64,000 bases of DNA from Acanthaster planci (Eukaryota > Echinodermata > Asteroidea > Valvatida > Acanthasteridae): positions 358,255-422,254 of the forward strand of contig NW_019091361.1 of NCBI RefSeq assembly GCF_001949145.1, read 5' to 3'. A program made the position numbers and the translations under genes. The stretch's first letter is position 1; each line of letters opens with the position of its first letter. The notes beneath the pieces were generated by a model. It made no database searches and was not told the origin of the DNA. It saw nothing but the letters and a program-made list of their open reading frames with translations. Positions 1-11,152 of the stretch are shown one piece after another.

Positions 1-1195
1 TTCTGCGCTCGGGTCAAGTCGAGTCGAGTCGTTATTGCGTCCAAAGGCCGAGTGGAGTGTAATTGAACTGAATTCATTCGAATTCATTCAGTCACAGTTA
101 AGCGAATACCGATTTCCTCAGTTAACAGGTGAGACACGGTCTTATTTTTAGTTTTGCATCGGCTCTTGAAGTATTTCTCCGCTTACATCACAAAACACCG
201 TCCCACCAAACACACAAAACTTTTCAGATTGGTTCCGGGATGGTAAGTTGCTTGCGGTATTAGTATTAAACAACAAGGGGGATGCGGCGAGTCCGTGACA
301 AAGGGCATAGTCCTCCCCCCCCCCCGCGGGATAACCAAGCCTGTCGCCAGGGGCACCCCCTGGCGAGCAGCTACCCCTCCCTCATCGCTAAAAATACTTT
401 TCTTCTTGTGAAGTGCCCCTTAACTCAGTGGTACTATAAAGTCCCATGAAGCTGGGGATGACGCAAAGCACGCCGACAAAACTTTGTACCGCAAGTAGTT
501 TGGGGACTCAAAATATTTGACAGCCTTCAACTTAAGTGAAGTCATTTCTTTCTGCCCTTAGTGACTCGAATTGAGTTGAGTCAATTACCCGGCCGTTAGG
601 ACGAGCCACCAAAAACTGTAACTTAAGTCGGACTCGAGGCGAGCTTTTCATCTCTGAATAGCGGCAATGTATTAACATATAAAGTAATACATCAAAATGT
701 TTACTTACCTCCTGGAAAATATTTGCTGTTTTCAAACGTTCTCAGCTTTAGCTCACTATGTGCTGGTCCAAGTCCTTAAAGTTCCAACATACATCACACA
801 ATAGTCGCTTAGTCAACCTGTGTTTGTAAACAAACTGCCACAGCGCCTTGCTCCAACTTTCTCTCTTTAAATTTATACACAGGAAGTTTTTCCACTTCTG
901 AATCCACTGAGGGTGAATGCTTGCTACGCCTTGTTTATTGCAAATCCATGTACGCAGTAGATGCAAGATAATCGGTTATTGTTTTGAGCAGTACCATGAA
1001 ACCAACTGACCAATCAGAAAAGAACGCATAATATGGGAAATCCCAAACCTGTTCAAATCACAAACATGTCCAGGCCAGTCTATATCTCCCTGACCAAAAA
1101 CCCCATCATCCTGTGCCCCTGTACATCCCGCATTTCGCCATGCGCGCGCAATAGCAACGTCTCGTAACCCGCGCGACTGAGTTAAATATAGGCAA

Positions 1196-1203
1196 TGACG
1201 TCA
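1196..1203. promoter_or_regulatory. CRE palindrome TGACGTCA
   Basis: One of eight exact copies in the window (also 15688, 22194, 26732, 30403, 46718, 48905, 62612). Confidence 0.3.
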
Positions 1204-2152
1204 TCGTAATGCTTGGGCGTCAATTTTGCAAACGTGGCAAATAATTGAAGTCTTGTTTTTCTTTGCTGGTGTGATTGATCAGAATTCATGATAATGAATC
1301 ATCTGCTGCAGTTCATACAGAACAACTGGGGTCCACAGAAATACTAACTTTAACCCCAGACAGTACGTTGCTTTCGGTAACATCAAGCAACACATTAAAA
1401 TTAATTGGATCATGAGGGAAACATTTTACTGAGTTTGTTTTAATTTCTTTCAGTTACAGCTGCAGCAGAATAGGCGCAACTGTTTCCCTACGGATACAGA
1501 TTTGTTCTGAAAAATAATCCAAAGTTCCTCGTGGAGGGCGCTGTCACAGATAATGGACAGACACTGCCAGACAAGAAATCGAGACATGCAATAGCATTGC
1601 ATGTAATGGCTCATGAACATGGAGGACGCAAATGAGTCTGTCGTGATGCAGTCTTCCTTTGTCTCGTGTATTATGTCTTCGTGATGACACATCTGGGAAG
1701 CCGTGAAATTGAGAAGACAAACAGCATGAATCACGTTCAATTTTGTTGAGTTACGGCTCTGCTATGGCCTCCCTCGAGCCTACGCGCCTGTGAGTCAACT
1801 ACGTTTTTATAATCCTAAAAATAGCGTGACATCATAATCCAGAATAGTCACAATACTGTTAGACTGACAACCTGTCCCTACATTACATCACGCACGCACG
1901 TCGACAAAATTCTTTTTATATACACTTCCATATACACTTCCAAAAGTGGAAGAGGTCACTTAGACATGTCAACATGTGTGGTCAATATTGAAGTGTGATG
2001 GACAAAAAGATGGAAAGTTTGGAGAGTAAAGTCCAGTGCCACTGTTGGTTTGTTGCCCAAACGTGAGTATCAGCGCGGGAAGCTCAACAGTGTAGTAAGC
2101 TTCCGCAGACAAAATAGTTCCTTATTATATATCTCACAACAACTTTTATTGA

Positions 2153-2220
2153 TACTACCAGCCTCGGTTCAGCGAGGAAACGGCACAATCGAGAGTTTTT
2201 AGACTGGCTTGCTGGTAGTA
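2153..2220. repeat. nested inverted repeats
   Basis: TACTACCAGC pairs with GCTGGTAGTA at the ends; inside is CCTCG, six bases, CGAGG. The whole could fold as a branched structure. Confidence 0.5.
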
Positions 2221-3404
2221 GCATTTCTCCAACCTAACACTTCAAAATTTCCTCTGTTATTTTTCTGTACTGAATAAGGCAGTTTTCTTCTTATATACAG
2301 GCTGTAGTGAATGTAAAGGTGCATATTGGTTTCTGCATCGTCCTACTACAGATGAGCCTTATTTTCATTTTCACGTAAAACGAACTCCTCTGACAACACG
2401 AGAGGACGTAGCATTAACACCAGAGAGTGACACCCTCCGAATTGCATGACAAACTATGCTATACGTCTGTTGTTTTACTGATTAAAAAATACTTATGATA
2501 TCCAAGGTTAAGTTTGAGGTATTTAACCAAATATTACAATAGACATGGGGGTGTTGCCGAACATCTTTCCAAAGTTTGGCCGTTGAGGACGCCATTTATA
2601 AACTGCAGAACCTCTTCAGGTCGTCCCAGTGTCTTCAATAAAACGAGTTCCTGTATATTCACAATTAACAAGCTGTAATTTACACTTTGCTAACACTTAA
2701 AAAAAATTGCAACTAAGAAAGTTTGGGCCAGAGATTCGAGAAATCAATCTTCAGTTCACAACGTTAGCTTCTTATTTCGAAGAAAAGTCACGTGGAGATA
2801 GATGAACCTGGATCTCCTTGTTCACGCACGTTTGTTTTCACCTCCCTGTGCTTTCGTGAAAACAAGATTGTACAATGTTGCATAGATTTACTTACCTACA
2901 GTAGATGGCTTCCGGATTCCGTTGAGTTGATATGACGCAGTTCTTGTCAGCAAAGGTTAGATAAAATATTAGAATCTTTCAAGAGATTATCGCTTTAAGT
3001 TTATTACCTTATGATTTAATTAAGTGTATAAATTATTTTGATCTGTTTCTATTTCGGCTTTTACCTTCGGCTTTTACACTTCCATAAAATTTCAAACCGT
3101 AATATATTCATCTGAGTACGAGACCGTACCGCCGCATTGGTCTGTTCTTCGTGTATTTTAGATTTTCGGAAGTGATAGGTTACTTTTTGGCAGGGTGTTT
3201 ATCGTTCAGGTAAGGTAACTTTTCAGTTTCTATAAATTGATTTACTGGTAAATATTTTCCAAAGCCCTATTTCCGAGTCGGATTTTTCGAGAAATAACTG
3301 CACGAAAAAAAGATACAAATTCTAAAATCTTTGCGAGTTAGTTTTCCTATCCAAGGGTTCTGGAACCTTGGCATATGGGTCAACTTTTTGGCTCTACAAG
3401 TGGG

Positions 3405-3705
3405 ATGAATTCTTTTCTTTTTAAAAAGGAACAATCATATCTGTGCTGTAGAATATTTTTGATGCTAATTTTGCGGAACTTCCCATTGTCTCCAGCTTTG
3501 TAAGCCATGTTGCTATTTTTGCGGCTGTTAAAAAATCAAAATCTCACGAGCTTTCTCTGTTTCTGTAAAAATCCGACGAGGTGGTTTGTGATCCTGTTCC
3601 AAGAACTGTTCTTAGGTCGTGTTCCTCCTGTGCGAGCGTGATGAGAACAAGAAACCCGTCAAGAACAGGCGCAGGTGCCCGAACTCACCATTGATCACCG
3701 ATTAG
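3405..3705 (+). repeat. dispersed repeat, copy 1
   Basis: It shares clear stretches with copy 2, such as GTGATCCTGTTCCAAGAAC, GAACAAGAAACCCGT and AAGAACAGG in the same order and spacing. The copies are diverged by eye at roughly a quarter to a third of positions. Class unknown. Confidence 0.7.
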
Positions 3706-5242
3706 AGGGCGCACTGCACTACAGCAGTAAATTTCTGTATACATTACACTCTTATTGACCACATTATTAGTGAATGTTTGCGGTTGGTTTGATAAATACC
3801 TGTTTCTTTCTTTATTTGTCTTCTGTTGGCTCAGCGTCAGTTTATTTTTTCAATTACTTCACATTTTCGTCTTAAATTAACTATTTACGTTTTTTGTACC
3901 TTTTTAAATTAAAGGACAAACATGCCATGATAAGCGGAAGCGTTGGTTTTTCTAAAACGGAGGATGGGTCTATTTAAAGAGGGGGGACTGGTCTTTCCAG
4001 TTTTTATGATTTTTATTTAGCAGAATGATTGCCATTCTTTTTAAATGAGTAGAGAGTACCACTGTCAGATTTCCTTTTCTTATTCTTTGCTGATTCATTC
4101 TTTCCGATCACGTGTCTTTGGCGATATATTTCAAATCATTGGTTATCTTGATCAATTTTGGGTGAAGTAATAAAGTGTAGTGAGAATTTTTTTTTTTAGC
4201 AATGAGGAGGAAAAATATACCCACAGTGCTCTGCGCGTCGTTATCTGTGACCCCATAATTCTCTTAAATCTGTGCAAGGCCGTCAGCCCTTCCCATAACC
4301 CAGCTGCTCGGGCGCTCGGCGACGAGGGAACTGCACTTAACCCTTGACGTTAGTTCGTGGTAGCGTCCTCTTGCGGCGGTTCAGGTTAGCGAATCATCAG
4401 GCGTAGGGACAAAATCATTTCAAAAATCTTGACCCTGTATCTTTTGAAAAATCCAAGATTTCGAGGTGCCGTGTGATACTGTGATGCGAAACACTTTTAG
4501 AAACTATTTGGAAAGGAGGGGGACACTGTACGCTGCGGTGGCTTCAAACCAAAGCTTGGCTTCTGGAAATCTCTCGAGACATCGATGTATATGGGAGCCA
4601 CGATCATGCATAGTAGATTTCTCCCATAACGTTTGAGAACGAAGTGGAATACCTTACACCTCCCTTCACACTAGCAAGGGAAGCAGGGGGAGGGGCACGG
4701 GGACAGTGAGCCCCCCCCCCCAATTTTCGATCAGGAGTACGACCCTCACATGTGAGGGTTGTGGAGTGGGGATTACTGGGGTTTTGATCGTATAACACCC
4801 ACCCCCGAAAATGTTCCCCCGGTGTACCCTGGTCACAAAACGATATAGATTAGTGCCTCCTAGAGGATGGTACATCTTGGTGAAGGAGGGAAGGCTCATC
4901 ATATGTCACTTGCATGAGTAAAAGCCTTTCAAGAGTTGTACTAAGAAACGTATTAGCAACCTATCCCACAATGCTTTTTTTCGGGGGGGGGGACGGAACT
5001 CAGCATGCACGGTTGTGAAATAATTGATGCCATTCACGACTGCATGGAACAGCACCTTGGACACTGCTGGACAAAACGTCTTCAAAATCTTAAATTTTGC
5101 TAGCAGGCCCACGTGATGAACTTTTATGTGAAAAATATCACTTATGGAATTGGTGACTCAAACATTAACTGGGTCATGAATGTTTTTGCAGACAGACAAA
5201 AAAAGAGTTCCTTTTCAACAGAGCTTTTTCCATCATGGTCCT
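3706..5242. other. no recognisable gene
   Basis: It holds C/G runs near 4710 and 4985, the 18-bp palindrome and a lone TTAACCCTTGACG at 4338 that resembles one piggyBac end without a partner. Confidence 0.6.
4742..4759. repeat. 18-bp perfect palindrome
   Basis: ACCCTCACATGTGAGGGT is fully self-complementary. Confidence 0.9.
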
Positions 5243-5260
5243 ATGGAATTCTATATCTGC

Positions 5261-5330
5261 CGTCGCCCGTCGTGCGTCGCCCGTCGTGCGTCGCCCGTCG
5301 TGTGTCGCCCGTCGTGTGTCGCCCGCCGCC
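5261..5330 (+). repeat. 14-bp tandem repeat CGTCGCCCGTCGTG
   Basis: Five near-identical 14-bp units differ by a C to T at the first base of the fourth and fifth units and in the tail of the fifth. They are very CpG-rich against an AT-rich background. Confidence 0.8.
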
Positions 5331-6477
5331 CGTGTTTTTTTTTACGATTGTGCAGTGGTATTTTTAACTTTGACCCTTGATCGTTTCACATGTACATGTC
5401 TTTGTTCGATCGATCCACCATGTCTGACTCTCATTTTAGCAATAGAACTAGAAGATGTATTCGTTTTTGCAGTTCCGCCGAACTCCACTTGAAAGAAGAA
5501 ATAATATCCTGACATAGGTTAAGTAACGTGTATATGAAATAATGCAATTTTTGTTACATAAATAAATTAACAAAATAGACTTTTTTTTTAGGGTAGATTG
5601 TTTTTCTCGATAACTTAGTTACTGTAGACGTATAACTTTACTCGTTAATTTAACGGCCTGACTTTAGGTCTATGGCCTAGACCAATGTAATATTTCTGTC
5701 TGTCCCTGCACGATATCCCACAGAATGGAATGTAAATAATAAATTTTTTACAAGGTTTGATGCCTTAATAGTTTTCATAAGAGACGAACCGATTCAACAT
5801 TATTTTGAGGGCGGGTATAACTATGATGAAATCTGCCGTATACTCCAAATTAGACATGACTTGAGTTGCAGGTAGGCTCACAGCAGTCTTTTAAACTGTA
5901 ACGTTACTTGTTAGCCCCATAATGCTGATGTGCTAAACAACCTGTTCTCATTGGTCTATCCACCCTGGCATACACACCCCAAAAAACCAACACGTCACAT
6001 TTTCTGAAACTTAAACCAAGTGGTAATTGCCCCCTAACAATACATTTAATAAACAGTTTGTTATCCACAGCACTGTCTAGTATTTCTGTATTTCAAGGTG
6101 AAATTGAGAGGACAAAATGAAATATCTGTATCGGTTGGCAGATTTCTTTCTAGAATTGGATGAAAACAAGTCGGCACATTTTTACAGTATGCAAATTAGA
6201 ATGAGACTGTGGATAGGCCCTAAGTTGGCCTGAACATTTTTGATGAAAATGCTTTTCCCAAAAAACACACTTGGTTGAATTCTCAGAAAGGTGACATTTT
6301 CTTATCAAGGGGCAGGGGGTAGTCTAGCATTATTGGCATTAATTATGGGACTAGTATTGCAGGTGGGACTTGTACTTGCCTTATTGGGAAAAGATCCTTA
6401 GAAGTGAATGGAATCATGACATTGTAAATTTTGTTAAACCCCGGCTTTTGCAGGTCCTATGCAACCCATTTCATGGG

Positions 6478-6605
6478 CGACGCACGACGGGCGACGGACG
6501 ACGCACGACGGGCGACGGAAAATGGCATGTTTGGAACTGGTAAATGGCAGAATTGGGACACAACAAAAAGCAAAAGGCGACGGACGACGGGCGACGCACG
6601 ACGGC
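6478..6605 (-). repeat. inverse CGTCGCCC-type repeats in two blocks
   Basis: Two blocks of the same CpG-rich repeat, inverted relative to the left copy, are separated by about 57 bases of unrelated sequence. Confidence 0.7.
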
Positions 6606-6621
6606 AGATATGGAATTCCAT

Positions 6622-9041
6622 TTGGTCGACATGCAGCCTAAAAACTCGCGTTCAATGCACCATTTTTGGACCACTTTCATGAGTCTCCTTGTTGAGTGCG
6701 AACGCTCGATCTGCGCGATCGCTCGACATACATTTGCGCGACTGATCGATCTTAGTGCATGATTTTCCGAATTCCGCCATTAGCCAATCGCATTTTCTGT
6801 TTACTGTTGTGAAAGATTGTTTCCAAACAAAAGCACAGAAGCAAAGTTTCAGATTTCATGCAGAAACGACCAATCACGCAGAGCGTGAACTTCTGATAGA
6901 AATGGTTCTTTAAATTAGATATAATTTAAATTTTACAGCATCACGAATTGGGCGAAATCATCATAGATTGCTCACTTACTGACTGATAAAAGTACTTTTT
7001 CAGCGAAATGATGACTGGAATAATCTGCAAGAGCATGTCATCCAAATGCCTTTAATGTGTATAAAAGCTCATTTATGTTTTTGGCTGTTTTACTTGAGTT
7101 TCCAGGGGGTCCTAACTCTGGGGATTGTCGTTCACCGCACTGAGTTTTAGGTGTGTAGGGGAAGAAATTTGACTTTTATATTTTGGTCATCGTAGTATTT
7201 GTTCATATTTTGTTAAATTCTGAAGTTTGTTTTCCTTCTATCTGTGTCAGAACTCGGAGGCCATCGATTCAATAGTTTGTAACATAATATTCTGATTTAA
7301 TCATTTTTTACTATATGTTACAACAATAACTTTACTTTAGTTGCATTTTCCTGGTAAACATTTTGTACTTATTTTGTCTTTATTAATCGTGTCAATATAT
7401 AATATTAAATATTTCATTTTACAGTACTTTTGTATTTTTTGAAGTTCTTTAGACATATATTAACAAAGGAGTGCTTTTAGCTGGGCAGCGCGGTCTTGCT
7501 CATCTCACTTCTTGACAGTGTGTCAAACATTTTTAACGTAAGATAACAATAACTAACTTTCTGGATACATTTAAGTAGCGATCTTCATGGGAATCTTCTC
7601 TTGTACTTTCACAAATTTGTGGCTTTGCTGACAGAAGTGTGATAATTCAGCTTTTCAGCTTATTTTAGTTTTTTTTTTACTTTTTAAAAATTTTTTAGGC
7701 TACACCTGCTTTGCAAAAAGATGGGGGAACTATCTAGATTCCAGAGTTCTTTGTTTGCGGCAACACCCCATGGTAAGAAAAGTTACAACTAACAAAGATC
7801 TTGGCAATTCATTGCAAATTAGGACATGGGCATAATGAGCACCCATTGTTCGCTGATAAAATTATCGCCCCCGCTTTCCCGGGAAGTGGGGGACAGGTGC
7901 AGTTCATGCCAAGGCCACACATACTGTACATCCGCAGCCACCCGCGCACGCCCAGCGGATTGGGAGATCAAGTGGGTTCGCGTCACGCTGTGGGCCGCCA
8001 TCGCACAGTTGATTTCACTCCATGAGAAACACCCACTCACTTATTACTCTTGACATGGAATACTCGGCAGCGGAGATCCGCCCAATTGCGTTATTGTTTA
8101 AAATGGGACGTCGTGGGAAAAGAAAATCTAAAAAGAAAATAAAAATCAACCTCCAATGATTTCTGTGCATTCCACAAAGGTGTATCACTTGAGAAGAACA
8201 AATAATGAATAAACGTATAAAAACGCAGAAGCCATAACTGCACATGTAGTTTCAAACCTCCGGTAGCGGTTAAAGCTTTCAAATTATTTTAACCAAAATA
8301 ATGATCTTAGTATTACTGATTAGGTCAGTTTGAAAATCTTCCATGCTTTTATACAAGTTAAACAGTTCTCTTGTTCCAGTATTGTCCATGAAAAAGCCAC
8401 ATAAATGCCACCAGGGTTAATCACAATTTCACAAACCAAAATAATCACTTTTGCTGTGAGAAAAACTACGTCATTCACTACTTTTGGGCATGACAATTGC
8501 AATAACTTTGGGTATGTAAGGTAGTTTGTCACGTGAGGTTTTATAATAAATATTGTTCAGTTTCACAATTAAACTTATAACTTACATCATGGAGAAAGAA
8601 TTGCGCGTATCATATTCTAGCGTACGTGACCAGTAAGCCAGTTATCCTATGATTCTAAGAAATCTGGATGAAGGCATCAAACAATGAACAATGAAGAATT
8701 CAGTTACACATTGCATGGATACACACAATCTCTGCACAGATTGGCAGTGTTTTATTACACAATTGTGTCCACTAAAATTCGTGAGACCTTATGCCTCTTG
8801 GCACACACTCTTTGAAATCTTGGTGCGTTAATGAAATAACTGCTACAATACACAAAGCACAATAACTTTTTCTAACATGCCACAAACTATACATTTGTAC
8901 ATGTTCGATGTCAGTAATTTTAAAACATAATTTGTTGGCAGTGATAAAAAGGGTAAAAAACTCAAACGACGCATAGTCTCAATTGACACATTTACACAAA
9001 GACATTATGATCACGCGCTACTTGTCAACAGTTGTACACAT
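6622..9041. other. no recognisable gene
   Basis: Mostly AT-rich. A GC-richer patch near 7865-8000 has overlapping short frames on both strands, none resembling a known protein. Confidence 0.55.
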
Positions 9042-9047
9042 TTTATT
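9042..9047 (-). terminator. candidate poly(A) signal for fos
   Basis: AATAAA on the minus strand lies about 170 bases past the AU-rich element, so a transcript ending here would include it. A nearer AATAAA at 10428-10433 would give a short 3' UTR without the element. The two could be alternative ends. Confidence 0.35.
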
Positions 9048-10795
9048 TCCGGAAATTCCAATGTATTAACCACGTCACAGTTCACACAACAATCGAGGCT
9101 ACCAGACACTACGTTCAAAAGACAAATGAAACTGATACCAATGCAAAGAATTCCAACACAATCCATGGTTACTGTATCGAATGTTACTGTGCATGTTTCA
9201 CCTATATGGTTATTTACAAAATAAATAAATAAATATCTTTGACGGAGCAGTGTTCCATCGCACAGATGCTGTTTCGTTTGTCGTTATGTGTAAAAATAAT
9301 TTATAAACAAAAACTGTAAAGCTATAACGTGACGCAAACATAACAATTATAGCAAACGTTAACATGTACATGTACGTTACATGAAAACAATTACGTTGGC
9401 AGTGTTCAAATGTTTAGAAAATTGAAATGTTTAATTTTTCACAAAAATGGAAAAAATTACCTTAAACGGCAATGGGCCTACATTATACGATAACACGTAC
9501 TTCACCCTCCGGCTTTCGACAAGCCACCGACGATTTACATTTAAAAAATAAGGCAAATACGCTGGTGTTTATTTCAGTCTTCTCTGATCATCATTCGCTA
9601 AAACACTTTCGAAATGATGGCATCAATGCATATCTTTTTCTTTGAAAGAAAAAAAATCTCATGCAACTTGTAATGCTGCGTTTTATACAAATACAAAAAT
9701 TTGACTCATACTCTTCCAAAAGGTTATGAGAAAATGTAGACTCGCCCATCGGTAAATGAACAGCCATCCATCGATGACTCAACAAAATCTCTGAAAGGTC
9801 AAATTAATTAGCGAGGTATTAGATCACTATTCCCAGGGATAAGAAAAACGGGAACTACTCTCAAACTTTTTGCGATGAGTAATAAAACACTGACTCACTC
9901 TTTCCGAGCAAGACCCTCATTCTAAGTCTACACTGTAACGCGTGGGCGGAAGCCGAGATGCTAGACACCTTTAGGAGATTCATCTTAACACAACTCAAAA
10001 GTGGTCACATCACACAAAGCTGAAATGAACATTGGGTACAAACCTTTTGCGAATTCATGCAATCTTAAATTATCGACGAATTATTTAATGAAAGGCCCTT
10101 ATTTGAAATAATTATATTAAAAATCATAATTTAATAATTGGCATGATTGGCATTTATCATTTTTTTACTATGCTATTGAAGAGAACAGCTTCAGATATGC
10201 TATTGATATCAGTGATATCAGCAAAAAATATTATTGCACTTTAAATTATTACACATTGTTTCAGTCGCTTAAGAGACTACATTAATAACGTAGGATGTTG
10301 GAATGGATTGCCGAGACTTTAATTTAGCTCTGATCTCATTCAAATACATGATACACTACTGAATATCTTCAAACCGCAAGTTTGAAAACACCTGATAAAT
10401 TTTGCAAGGCCGCCATCTGTAAACGTTTTTATTCCCTTAGGTCAGAATGGCAAATAGCAGGCAGTAGGCTACGGTTGCCTCATTACTCGTTAGTAGGGAA
10501 AACTCAAGATGGCGGGTGAATGACAAAATTTCTCGGTGTACTTCATTTCATCCATAATCATTATTAATAATCAGGTTATGAATAACATTAGGTTTACGTA
10601 AATGTTGGAAAACATTCTTGTTTGAGCAGGCAATATTTTTTGAAGTCAGTTTAATTGAATACATAGTGGCTGTTAAAGGTTCTAGAGTTGGATAGGATCT
10701 TGGATAGGGTTGTTAGCAGACAGACAGAGCATCTCTTGTTGCCAGCTGGACACTTTTTACATCATCAGTTTTTTGTTCTTCTCCCAGTCTCCGTT
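9048..10795 (-). other. putative fos 3' UTR or intergenic DNA
   Basis: There is no coding signal. On the fos strand this stretch holds several AUUUA motifs, an AATAAA at 10428-10433 and the AU-rich cluster at its far end. Its assignment to the fos 3' UTR is inference. Confidence 0.35.
9217..9236 (-). promoter_or_regulatory. candidate AU-rich element in the fos 3' UTR
   Basis: On the minus strand the sequence reads ATTTATTTATTTATTT, overlapping AUUUA pentamers that contain the nonamer UUAUUUAUU. It lies about 1.56 kb past the fos stop codon. Fos mRNAs are classic targets of ARE-driven decay. Whether the fos transcript reaches this far is inferred, not seen. Confidence 0.4.
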
Positions 10796-11152
10796 TCAAA
10801 GCTGAATCAGTGTCCTATTGGCTTCCGGACTGGACATATCACTGTTGCTGCTCTCTGATTTGATAGCCTCCCTTCCACAACTCAAGATGTTGTCGCTCGC
10901 GTCGCCATTGTGAACCGTAGTTCCCACGGTGTAATTGAAGACGCTGGTGGGCGTGACCACTTCAGTAGTGGGGGTTTCCAGGCTGCTGGTGGAGGTAGCC
11001 GTGGAGGTTGTGGCTGTCTGTTTGTTGGCTTTGTTCTGCCGACACATTGCCTTGTGTGCCTCCAGAATAAACTCAAGTTGTTCCTTTTGCTGATGCAGCT
11101 TAGAAATTTCCTGCTCCAGGGTGGCATTCTTCTCTTCCCAATCTTCAGTTTC
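10796..11152 (-). CDS. fos: fos leucine-zipper and C-terminal exon
   Basis: The exon opens with [16 protein letters not shown] after the acceptor TTTTACAG. It carries the rest of the zipper, a Thr/Ser-rich transactivation-like stretch and the C-terminus before the stop codon. The aligned Fos leucine at the second d position is a tryptophan here. Confidence 0.93.
   Translation of the reverse strand, partial: ETEDWEEKNATLEQEISKLHQQKEQLEFILEAHKAMCRQNKANKQTATTSTATSTSSLETPTTEVVTPTSVFNYTVGTTVHNGDASDNILSCGREAIKSESSNSDMSSPEANRTLIQL

Larger units (their letters stand above)
1..3404. other. no recognisable gene
   Basis: This is AT-rich DNA with an 11-base C run near 315, one CRE palindrome and the nested inverted repeat at 2.15 kb. 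Open frames here are short and resemble no family I know. Confidence 0.6.
5243..6621. mobile_element. foldback-type element with CGTCGCCC tandem repeats
   Basis: The two ends are inverted copies: the left begins ATGGAATTCTATATCTGCCG and the right, read in reverse, ATGGAATTCCATATCTGCCG (about 22 of 23 match). Inward of each lie tandem repeats, 14-bp units (CGTCGCCCGTCGTG, five copies at 5261-5330) on the left and the inverse GACGG-type units at 6478-6519 and 6577-6605 on the right. The middle has no transposase. I see no clear target-site duplication. The structure fits a non-autonomous foldback element, or two inverted copies of a shorter repeat. Confidence 0.5.

Noticed and set aside
4338-4350. 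TTAACCCTTGACG resembling a piggyBac end
   Set aside because: No matching inverted partner with TTAA found within about 500 bases on either side.
5113-5492. Arg/Pro/Ser/Val-rich open frames
   Set aside because: They are translations of the CGTCGCCC tandem repeat, not a protein gene.
7819-8053. Overlapping frames in a GC-richer patch
   Set aside because: Three frames on two strands open at once, which follows from base composition; no protein resemblance.
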